From NCBI GenBank assembly GCA_035280425.1, contig DATEFW010000003.1, positions 51,431-115,430 on the forward strand: a stretch of 64,000 nucleotides of DNA. The letters are read 5' to 3'. The notes beneath the pieces are model-generated. The model ran no database searches. It was not told where the DNA came from and saw only the letters and a list, made by a program, of their open reading frames with translations. Source of the DNA: QHXW01 sp035280425. Lineage in GTDB: Bacteria > Acidobacteriota > Terriglobia > Bryobacterales > Bryobacteraceae. The translations under genes and the position numbers were made by a program. Shown piece after piece: positions 25,079 through 33,145 of this stretch. Numbering within the stretch: position 1 is the stretch's first letter; each line of letters starts with the position of its first letter.

Positions 25079-27493
25079 ATGAACAGTATTTGGCAGGAAC
25101 TCCGCTATTCCATCCGGGTTCTGGCGAAAGGCCCCGGTGTAACCGCCGTGGCGGTGCTGGCGCTGGCCTTAGGCATCGGAGTCAATGCTTCCAGTTTCAC
25201 CGCCGTCAAGACCATGGTTTTGAAGCCCTGGCCTTTCCCCGACCTGGACCGCGTCGTGACACTCTGGGAAACCATTCCGAAGCTCCGCACGGAGCTCGAT
25301 ACGGTAGCGCCGGCGAATTTCCTCGACTGGCAACGTCAGAGCCGATCTTTCGAGCGAATGGCCGCCTATCGCGGTTGGGACGCGAACCTTACCGGAGTGG
25401 ATGAACCGGAGCAGGTGCAGGGATCCCTGGTTTCGCCGGGCTTCTTCTCGCTGCTGGGCATCCGGCCGGCCTTGGGCCGCACTTTTCTGGACGAAGAAGC
25501 CGAGCCCGGGCGGGATGCCGTCGTGGTTGTAAGCCACGGATTTTGGCAGCGGCGCCAGGCTTCGGCGCCGGATGCAATCAATCGCAAACTGATGCTCAAT
25601 GGCCGAAGCTACACCGTAATCGGAGTCATGCCCGACGAGTTTGATTTTCCGCTGCGCAACGAAATCTGGGCGCCGCTCGCCATGAATGCGGCGGAAAAAA
25701 ACGAGCGCGCCGCCCGTAATCTCATGGTGCTCGGCCGTCTGAAACCGGCGGTTTCGCTGGCGCAAGCTCGCGCCGAGAGCGAGACTATCGCCCGGAGACT
25801 CGAGCAGCAGTACCCCGGCACCAATGAATCGCGCACCATTTCTATCTTGCGCCTCCGCGAAGTCACCAATAACGTCGCCGATCATTTCGTCCTCACGCTG
25901 CTGGGCGCTGCCGGGTTTGTTCTGCTGCTGGCCTGCGCCAATGTGGCGAATTTACAGCTCGCACGCGCCAGCGCCCGGCAGAAAGAAATTGCCTTGCGCA
26001 CGGCGCTTGGAGCAAACCGTTACCGCATCGCCCGCCAGTTGCTGGTAGAAAGCATCGTGATCGCACTGTTCGCCGGTGTGCTAGGACTCGTTCTGGCGGA
26101 CTGGAACGTCGGATGGACGCGAAACGGTTTTCCTGCCCAGGTCTATCGCTGGATGGCTGGACTACGAACTATGCATATCGATTCGACGATAGTGGCGTTT
26201 ACGCTCGCCGCGTCGTTAGTTGCAGGTACCCTGTGCAGCCTTCCGGCGATGGTCCAGCTTTTACGTCGCGGGTCGGCTGACGGTTTGAGTGGGGTTCTCA
26301 GAGAGGGAGGACGAACTTCTTCGAGCGGATCCGCGCGCAGTCACCTGCGCAGCTCGTTGGTAGTAACAGAAGTGGCGCTGGCGCTCGTGCTGCTGGTTGG
26401 GGCAGGCCTGATGGTCAAAGCTTTTGACCGCATGCTCCGCTTCAATCTGGGCTTCAACCTGCAGAACCTGCTGAGCATGGAGGTGGCGCTGCCGAAGCTT
26501 CAATACGAAAACAACACGCAAACCGCCGCATTCTACCGGCGCGTGCTGGACGGCCTGGCGAGCCTTCCGGATGCGAAGTCCGCCGCTGCGTTGAGCTATC
26601 AAGGCGCGGCAACGAAATTGTTTATGGAAGGCCGCCCCGAGCCTCGGCCAGGCGAACCCCTGCCCGGCATCCGCGCCGTTAGCGAGAATTATTTTGCAGC
26701 CATGGGCCAACCGATCGTCGAGGGCCGGGCAATCGGCCCGCAGGATGGTCCCGAATCGCCGCGCGTGGTTGTGATCAGCGAGTTAGTCGCCCGCCATTAC
26801 TGGCCCGGCTCCAGCCCGATCGGCCGGCGCATCAAGCTCGATTCCTCCCAGAGCGAGTGGTTTACCGTAGTGGGGGTCGCAGGCAATATTCACAACTGGT
26901 TCACCAGCGAGGCGTACGCGCACGTTTACATTTCCTTCTTTCAATCGCCCTCGCGCCGCGCGAGTTTGCGCGTCAGGACTGCCGGCGATCCATTGCAATT
27001 GGCCCATTCGGCCGTTTTCAAGATCCACGACGTAGACCGCAATCAGCCCGTATTCGACGTCAAATCAATGGAACAGATGCTGATGGAAGAAACTTCCGGA
27101 GTTCGAGTTTCGGCAGAAACCATGAGCTTCTACGCAATCATCGCGCTCTTGTTAGCCGCGACCGGCATTTACGCCGTCATCTCCTATTCCGTTGCACGGC
27201 GCACGCACGAGATCGGCGTACGCCTGGCGCTGGGCGCTACCACAGGCGAAATTCTCAAAATGATTCTGTGGCAATCCTTCCGGCTGGCGGCAATCGGTCT
27301 GGCAATCGGCGTCCCAGTGGCCTTCTTTCTCACACGCCTGATGTCGAGCGTACTGTACGATGTCGTCGCGCTCGATCCGATGGCCTTTGCGCTTTTCACG
27401 GTCGTCCTTGGCTCCTCGGCGCTGGTTGCCGGCTATATCCCGGCCCGCCGCGCGATGCGAGTCGATCCGGTGGTCGCTCTGCATCACGAATAA
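25079..27493 (+). CDS. ADOP-family (acidobacterial duplicated orphan permease) ABC permease
   Basis: MacB/FtsX-like permease of 804 residues without its own ATPase, belonging to a family greatly expanded in Acidobacteria. The first helix and periplasmic MacB domain (SIWQELRYSIRVLAKGPGVTAVAVLALALGIGVN, then PEQVQGSLVSPGFFSLLGIRPALGRTF) are duplicated in the second half (LRSSLVVTEVALALVLLVGAGLMVKAFDRML). Each half ends in FtsX helices, and EIALRTALGANRYRIARQLL/HEIGVRLALGATTGEILKM are the paired coupling segments. Substrate is unknown; relatives export peptides or siderophores, or act in mechanotransmission. A GGAGGG precedes the ATG by a few bases. Confidence 0.95.
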   Translation: MNSIWQELRYSIRVLAKGPGVTAVAVLALALGIGVNASSFTAVKTMVLKPWPFPDLDRVVTLWETIPKLRTELDTVAPANFLDWQRQSRSFERMAAYRGWDANLTGVDEPEQVQGSLVSPGFFSLLGIRPALGRTFLDEEAEPGRDAVVVVSHGFWQRRQASAPDAINRKLMLNGRSYTVIGVMPDEFDFPLRNEIWAPLAMNAAEKNERAARNLMVLGRLKPAVSLAQARAESETIARRLEQQYPGTNESRTISILRLREVTNNVADHFVLTLLGAAGFVLLLACANVANLQLARASARQKEIALRTALGANRYRIARQLLVESIVIALFAGVLGLVLADWNVGWTRNGFPAQVYRWMAGLRTMHIDSTIVAFTLAASLVAGTLCSLPAMVQLLRRGSADGLSGVLREGGRTSSSGSARSHLRSSLVVTEVALALVLLVGAGLMVKAFDRMLRFNLGFNLQNLLSMEVALPKLQYENNTQTAAFYRRVLDGLASLPDAKSAAALSYQGAATKLFMEGRPEPRPGEPLPGIRAVSENYFAAMGQPIVEGRAIGPQDGPESPRVVVISELVARHYWPGSSPIGRRIKLDSSQSEWFTVVGVAGNIHNWFTSEAYAHVYISFFQSPSRRASLRVRTAGDPLQLAHSAVFKIHDVDRNQPVFDVKSMEQMLMEETSGVRVSAETMSFYAIIALLLAATGIYAVISYSVARRTHEIGVRLALGATTGEILKMILWQSFRLAAIGLAIGVPVAFFLTRLMSSVLYDVVALDPMAFALFTVVLGSSALVAGYIPARRAMRVDPVVALHHE

Positions 27494-27514
27494 CGGCGTG
27501 ATAGATTCGCAGGC

Positions 27515-30436
27515 ATGGCGCTCGTCCGGCTGTGCCTTGGCACGGCACTCGTAACGTTTGCGTTCGCGGCTCAGGCTCCTGTCACGATCCCACCCATCTC
27601 CGGCAGTCTTGCGATTGACGGCGCACTTGACGATCCTGCCTGGCGCGACGCTCTTGTGTTGCCGCTCTCCACGACCGAGTTTGCGGACCCGTTTCCCGCC
27701 GGAGGCGAATCGCGTGTTGCCGTACGCGGCGCTTATCTCTGCTTGAGTGCGCGAATTCCCGAACCCGGCCGCGTGGTCGCGCACTCGACTGGAACAAATC
27801 CCAACTGGTGGGCCGAGGATCTGGTCTCCTGGACCTTCCGCATTCATTCGGCCGCCACGCGCCGCAACTTGACTGTCGAGTTGACGGTGAACCCGCTCGG
27901 CGCATACCGGTTTCAAAACGCCGCAACGCGTGAGCCGCTCGCGGGCGCGGAAAAAATTTTAGCGGCAGCACGGCTCGGGGCGGGGGAGTGGACCGTCGAA
28001 GCCGCCGTTCCCCTCGATCGCCTCGCGCTTATAGGATTTATCGACGTCCAGCGAGTCCGCGCCAGCCGTCCGGATGCTCCGGAACTCCACTGGTACTGGC
28101 CGGCCGCCAGCGAGCGCGCGGCATTCCGGCTCGCCGAAGCTTCCGACATGCCGGCCCCTGAATTTCACGCCGTCCAGTACCAGCCCGCAACGCCAAAGCC
28201 GGCGCGCGCCGTTATTCCCGAGCTTGCGTGGTTACCCGCTAATGTCTGGACCGACGCCGAACACGATCGGTTGCACGATACGCGCATGCTCGAAAATTCG
28301 CTCCGCGTGCGCGCCGGCACGATCGCGGACGACGAGAAACACGCCTGGCAGAAAGTGGATTCCCGCGAGGCCTGGGAGAGTTTTCGCGATCAGCGGCTCG
28401 CCGCGCTCCGAAAATGGCTCGGTCCGTTTCCCGAGCGCACGGACCTGCACGCGATGTCCACACGCGGCGCGAATTTCGGGAACGGTTTCGTCATCCAGAA
28501 GTTGATTTTCGAAAGCCGCCCGCACCTGGTCGTCACGGCTAATCTTTACATGCCCGAAAATTCGCCGGGAAAAATTCCCGCCATCATCGTGGTTCACAGC
28601 CATCACGCTCCCAAGACGCAATCGGAATTGCAGGATCTTGGCATGACCTGGGCACGCGCCGGAGTTGCGGTGCTGGTCATGGATCAACTGTGCGCGGGCG
28701 AGCGGCTGCAATCGCAGCCCTGGTACCGCGAGAGCTACTACGCGCGTTACGCGCTCGGCAACCAGCTTCTGGTCGCCGGCGAAAGCCTCATGAAGTGGAT
28801 GGTTTGGGATCTGATGCGCGCCGTCGATTTTCTCGCCTCGCAAGCGAGTGTCGATGCGCAGCGCATCGTGATGCTCGGCGCCGTGGCAGGCGGCGGCGAT
28901 CCCGCAGCCGTCACCGCCGCTCTGGATCCTCGCATCGCCGCCGTCATCCCGTTTAACTTCGGCGAGGCCGGTCCCGAAGAACATTACATCGCAGGCCCGC
29001 GTGGATATCTTTTCGACACAGCATGGCCCGGCTGGGGAGAGTGGGAAACCACGCGATGTCTGCCGCGCAGCATCGTGGATCAGTATTTCCCCTGGTTTAT
29101 CTGCGCTTCGGTGGCTCCGCGTCCGTTCCTCTATTCATTTGAAATCGGCTGGCCGGAGGGAGTCGAGCACGAGCCAGCATGGGCGCGTTACCAGAAGGTG
29201 TTTGGATTTTACGGCGCACGCGATCATCTGGATGAAGTGCACGGCTACGGCCCGTTTCCAGGTCCGGGCGAGTGCACTAACGTCGGCACGTTTCTGCGCA
29301 AAGGAATTTATCCGGTTCTCCAGCGCTGGCTCAACATTCCGGCGCCAGTTGCGGAATATCATGACCCGCGCCCGGATTCGGAACTCATGTGCCTCACTCC
29401 GGCGGTCGCAGCGGAACGCAGGCCGAAGCCGGCCAGCGCTCTTGCGCTCGATCTCGTGCGCGAACGACTCGCTGAGGCACGGTCTCGTATCTCCAATCTT
29501 GATGCGCTGCGGGCTGCGGTGAAACAAAAACTGGGCGACATTGAACCGGCCGAGCATCCGGTCGTCCACACGCTGTGGACGAAGGAGGGCAATGCCGCTA
29601 CGGCCGAAGGGTTTTCGATTGAGACCGAACCTGGAATCACGCTGCCCGTACTCCTCTTAAAGCCCGCGCATGTGAGCGCTCGGATCCCAGCGGTTATTGC
29701 CGTCGCTCACGGTGGAAAATCCCGCTACCTCGCGGAGCGCAGCGACCAGGTCATGGCGCTATTGAAAAACGGAATCGCTGTTTGCCTTCCGGATCTCCGC
29801 GAAACCGGCGAGCTGGTGCACACGGAGCAGCGCGGTCCGGGCGCCATGGACCTCGCCGCCACCGAGCTGATGCTGGGCCGGACGATGCTCGGCGCGCAGG
29901 TCGCGGACCTGCGATCGGTATTTCGTTATCTGGCATCGCGCAGCGACCTCGATCCGGCGCATATCGCTCTCAGCGGAGACTCTTTCGCCGAAACCAACCC
30001 CGCCGGCTTCGCCTTCGACCAAAGCGACATGCAGGAGCCCGGGCCTTTCGTACAGCATCAGGCCGAACCAATGGGCGGGCTCGCCGCCCTGTTCACCGCA
30101 CTTTACGAAGATCGCGTGGCAGGCGTCGCTGTGCGCGGCAGCCTGGTTTCCTTTCTCTCTATGCTCGAAGATCGCTTCTGCCACGTTCCAATGGACGCGG
30201 TCGTGCCCGGTATACTCGAAGCTGCGGATATTTCCGACATCGTACGAGCGCTGGGCTCGCGTCCGGTTCTCTTACAAGGACTGGTCGATGGCCGAAACCG
30301 CCTGGTGCCGAAAGCGCGCGTCGAGAGCGAATTCAAAGAGGCATCGAAACCGTCGGAAAAACTCGTGATTCGAGAGACGCCCGAAGACGCGTCAGCATGG
30401 CTCTCCGGCGTGCTTGCGCGGAAAGGCAAATCTTGA
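27515..30436 (+). CDS. Exported double alpha/beta hydrolase with N-terminal CBM9-like domain
   Basis: A 973-residue protein with a signal peptide (MALVRLCLGTALVTFAFAA). Residues 25-240 look like the beta-sandwich carbohydrate-binding type 9 fold (ISGSLAIDGALDDPAWRDA, NWWAEDLVSWTFRIHS). Two alpha/beta-hydrolase modules follow. The first (KIPAIIVVHSHHAP, VAVLVMDQLCAGER) has GAVAGGG near residue 453 in place of the GxSxG nucleophile elbow. The second (RIPAVIAVAHGGK) has ALSGDSFAE near residue 818 and looks intact. The best analogy is acetyl-xylan or 4-O-methyl-glucuronoyl esterases. It precedes a heparinase-like lyase by a one-base stop/start overlap. Confidence 0.82.
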   Translation: MALVRLCLGTALVTFAFAAQAPVTIPPISGSLAIDGALDDPAWRDALVLPLSTTEFADPFPAGGESRVAVRGAYLCLSARIPEPGRVVAHSTGTNPNWWAEDLVSWTFRIHSAATRRNLTVELTVNPLGAYRFQNAATREPLAGAEKILAAARLGAGEWTVEAAVPLDRLALIGFIDVQRVRASRPDAPELHWYWPAASERAAFRLAEASDMPAPEFHAVQYQPATPKPARAVIPELAWLPANVWTDAEHDRLHDTRMLENSLRVRAGTIADDEKHAWQKVDSREAWESFRDQRLAALRKWLGPFPERTDLHAMSTRGANFGNGFVIQKLIFESRPHLVVTANLYMPENSPGKIPAIIVVHSHHAPKTQSELQDLGMTWARAGVAVLVMDQLCAGERLQSQPWYRESYYARYALGNQLLVAGESLMKWMVWDLMRAVDFLASQASVDAQRIVMLGAVAGGGDPAAVTAALDPRIAAVIPFNFGEAGPEEHYIAGPRGYLFDTAWPGWGEWETTRCLPRSIVDQYFPWFICASVAPRPFLYSFEIGWPEGVEHEPAWARYQKVFGFYGARDHLDEVHGYGPFPGPGECTNVGTFLRKGIYPVLQRWLNIPAPVAEYHDPRPDSELMCLTPAVAAERRPKPASALALDLVRERLAEARSRISNLDALRAAVKQKLGDIEPAEHPVVHTLWTKEGNAATAEGFSIETEPGITLPVLLLKPAHVSARIPAVIAVAHGGKSRYLAERSDQVMALLKNGIAVCLPDLRETGELVHTEQRGPGAMDLAATELMLGRTMLGAQVADLRSVFRYLASRSDLDPAHIALSGDSFAETNPAGFAFDQSDMQEPGPFVQHQAEPMGGLAALFTALYEDRVAGVAVRGSLVSFLSMLEDRFCHVPMDAVVPGILEAADISDIVRALGSRPVLLQGLVDGRNRLVPKARVESEFKEASKPSEKLVIRETPEDASAWLSGVLARKGKS

Positions 30437-32937
30437 TGCTGCGCCGCGCGATCTGGCTGCTGGCGGCAATTGTGAGCGCGCCATGCATCGCATCGATACC
30501 GGTTATCGAGCGCCCCGCGCGCCCCGAAGAACTCATCGCGTACCCGCAGGACGGGCAGCAAATGGCCGTCAATCCTCCTGGTTTCCGCTGGATGCCATGC
30601 GACGGCGCCCGTAGTTATCGCCTCGAGGTACGAACGGAATCCGGACGGCCGGTTCTCAGCACGGACCCGCAGCCTTCAACCGCTTACCCTCCCTATCGCA
30701 AGCTCGCGCCGGGCAGATACGTCTGGCAGGTGATCTATCTTGACCAGCACAGCAACGCCATCGGCGCATCGAAGCAACGGCGCTTCGAGATCCCATCAAG
30801 CGCGCCCGTGCTCCTGATGCCGGATGTCGCGGCGCTCGAGCGGCGATTGCAGCATGTGCGCCCGCGGCTGTTCCTTTCAGGCGACCGCGTGAGCCGGATC
30901 CGCGCGGCAGTCGCGCGTGGTGCTGTCCCATCCTGGCCGCAATTGCGCGAGGCTGCGGACGCTGCGCTGGAGGAGAAATCGTATCCGGAGCCGGCGCCCT
31001 ATCGTAACGGCCGCGAAACGGATGACGAATGGCTGCGCATCTTTACGCCCGGAAAAGTCGGCAGCGCGCACCTGGCACGCACGGCTTTGGCTTACCGCAT
31101 TACGCGAGAGCCGAAATATCTCGATGGCGCGCGGCGCTGGATGTTGACGCTGGCATCGTGGGACCCGAAAGGAATCACCAGCCACGGCCTGCCGCTGCCG
31201 GATGGAACCATCGGCAATGACGAAGCCTCCATGCCTATGCTCGAGCGCATGTCCATGGCTTGGGACTGGATCGGCGACAAGCTCACGCCTGACGAACGCG
31301 CGCGCGTGCTCGCCGTGATGAAAGAACGCGGCAATCAGGTACTCGCCAAGCTGATCAAGGATGATTTCCTTTCTCATCCCTTCAACAATCACTCCGGCCG
31401 CGTTCTGGCTTTTCTCGGCGAGGCCGGGCTGGCGTTTCTCGGCGATATTCCCGATGCCGAAAAATGGCTGGATTACGTGCTGCGCTGCTATTTGAGTTCT
31501 TATCCGAGTTGGGGTGGCGATGAAGGCGGCTGGAGCCAGGGCCTGAGTTACTGGGCATTTTACGTGTATAGCCTGACCAACTTCGGCGAAGCGCTCCGCC
31601 AGGCAACCGGCATCGATCTGTTCCAGCAGCCCTTTTACCGGAACACGGGCTATTTCGCGGCGTACTTTCAGCCGCCGTACGCTCCCGCGGCCGCATTCGG
31701 GGACGGTGCGTACCATCCGCCGAATGAGCTTGCAGGATTGCTCGTTGACTTTCTCGGCAACACATTCCGCGACCCCGTTCTGAAATGGCAGGCGCAACAG
31801 ATTCTGAAATTTGGCGAAAAGGATCAAACACGCTGGCGCGAGTGGTTCATGGAAGATGTCATCTCGACCTGGCGAGCCGCGGAAGATCCGGAGCCGCGCC
31901 AAACGCCGCCCTTAAATTTGGATGGCTCGCGCTATTTTCCCGACATCGGCTGGGTCGCGATGCACTCCGCGCTGGGCGACGCAGCCAACGACGTTTGGGC
32001 TATGTTCAAATCCAGCCGCTTCGGATCGTACAGCCACAGCCATGCCGATCAGAACAGTTTTTTGCTGAACGCGTACGGGCAGGCGCTCGCCATCGATTCC
32101 GGATACTATCCCTCCTACGGCACACCGCATGACAATTTATGGACCCGGCAAACCGTCGCGCACAACGATATTTTGGTGAACGGCCGCGGCCAGGCGCCGC
32201 ACACGTGGGCGGCAGCGGGCAAGATCGAAATGTACCAGCGCCATGGAATCATCACGCTCGTGCGAGGCGAGGCTGGAGAGGCGTATAACCTGCCTCAGCC
32301 TGCGTCGATCGGAGCTCTATGGGAAAAGTTGCTGCATAAACCCGTGCCGCCCATGGAGCCGCGGGTCACGCGGTTCGAGCGCACCCTGGCGTTCGTCGCG
32401 TCGAAGACGAGCCCGGCACTGATCGTCGACGACTTCATCCAGACGGACGGTTCGGCGACCTTCGCCTGGCTGTTCCACGCGCTGCAGTCAATGGAGTTCG
32501 ACAGCCGCAGCGGGTCAATTCTCGTTCGCCAGGGGAACGCGCGGCTGGCAGTCCGGCTGCTTGCCTCGGTCCCCTTCGAATTTCGCCGACAGAGTGGCTT
32601 CCCGATCCCACCGGAAGTCGCCAATAATACTGCATACGTCCTGGGTAAGCCCTCTTTTCCGGATGAGTGGCATCTAAGTGCTTCAACCAAACAGCCGTCG
32701 CGCGACATGCGCTATCTGGCTATCCTGATACCGTACCGGGCCGGCGAGCCTGAGCCGAAAGTCGACGTTTTGCGCTCGGCAGATACGATCGGATTCCAAA
32801 CCGGTTCGCTCGGCGTGGCCGCATGGTGGGGACCAGGTGCTTCCGGGAATATTTCCGCCGGCAAGCTAAACGGCCATGGCAGGCTGGTCCTCGCGGTCCG
32901 CGATGGAGCCGGTAACACGCTCGTCACGGCAGAATGA
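30436..32937 (+). CDS. Heparinase II/III-family polysaccharide lyase with DUF4962-type N-terminus
   Basis: An exported lyase-like protein of 833 residues (MLRRAIWLLAAIVSAPCIASIP). A fibronectin-like N-terminal region (AYPQDGQQMAVNPPGFRWMP, typical of DUF4962) leads to an alpha/alpha toroid (HLARTALAYRITREPKYLDGARRWMLTLASWDP; MSMAWDWIGDKLTPDERARVL). The heparinase beta-sandwich then begins at SRYFPDIGWVAMHSAL, with the conserved SYSHSHADQNSFLLNAYGQALAIDSGYY and TVAHNDILVNGRGQ. Substrates of relatives are uronic-acid polymers such as heparin, heparan or alginate. The start at 30436 overlaps the previous stop (TGATG). The frame open further upstream is not this gene. Confidence 0.87.
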   Translation: MLRRAIWLLAAIVSAPCIASIPVIERPARPEELIAYPQDGQQMAVNPPGFRWMPCDGARSYRLEVRTESGRPVLSTDPQPSTAYPPYRKLAPGRYVWQVIYLDQHSNAIGASKQRRFEIPSSAPVLLMPDVAALERRLQHVRPRLFLSGDRVSRIRAAVARGAVPSWPQLREAADAALEEKSYPEPAPYRNGRETDDEWLRIFTPGKVGSAHLARTALAYRITREPKYLDGARRWMLTLASWDPKGITSHGLPLPDGTIGNDEASMPMLERMSMAWDWIGDKLTPDERARVLAVMKERGNQVLAKLIKDDFLSHPFNNHSGRVLAFLGEAGLAFLGDIPDAEKWLDYVLRCYLSSYPSWGGDEGGWSQGLSYWAFYVYSLTNFGEALRQATGIDLFQQPFYRNTGYFAAYFQPPYAPAAAFGDGAYHPPNELAGLLVDFLGNTFRDPVLKWQAQQILKFGEKDQTRWREWFMEDVISTWRAAEDPEPRQTPPLNLDGSRYFPDIGWVAMHSALGDAANDVWAMFKSSRFGSYSHSHADQNSFLLNAYGQALAIDSGYYPSYGTPHDNLWTRQTVAHNDILVNGRGQAPHTWAAAGKIEMYQRHGIITLVRGEAGEAYNLPQPASIGALWEKLLHKPVPPMEPRVTRFERTLAFVASKTSPALIVDDFIQTDGSATFAWLFHALQSMEFDSRSGSILVRQGNARLAVRLLASVPFEFRRQSGFPIPPEVANNTAYVLGKPSFPDEWHLSASTKQPSRDMRYLAILIPYRAGEPEPKVDVLRSADTIGFQTGSLGVAAWWGPGASGNISAGKLNGHGRLVLAVRDGAGNTLVTAE

Positions 32938-33145
32938 ACCCCAGAGAGCTTCACGCTATTTTCAGAAAGCCTTGGTACACTCCGGTTTTTTGTCGCTTCT
33001 AATACATTGTCGGGCGCCCCGCCGGTCTCGAACGCCCATATCTCTCAACAAAATACCTGTAACCACGGAGTGCTTGGAAACGCCATTTCTTAGACCTCAC
33101 CGCACCACGGGCGGCACGTTGCCCACCTGAGGGACCCATTTTCCG

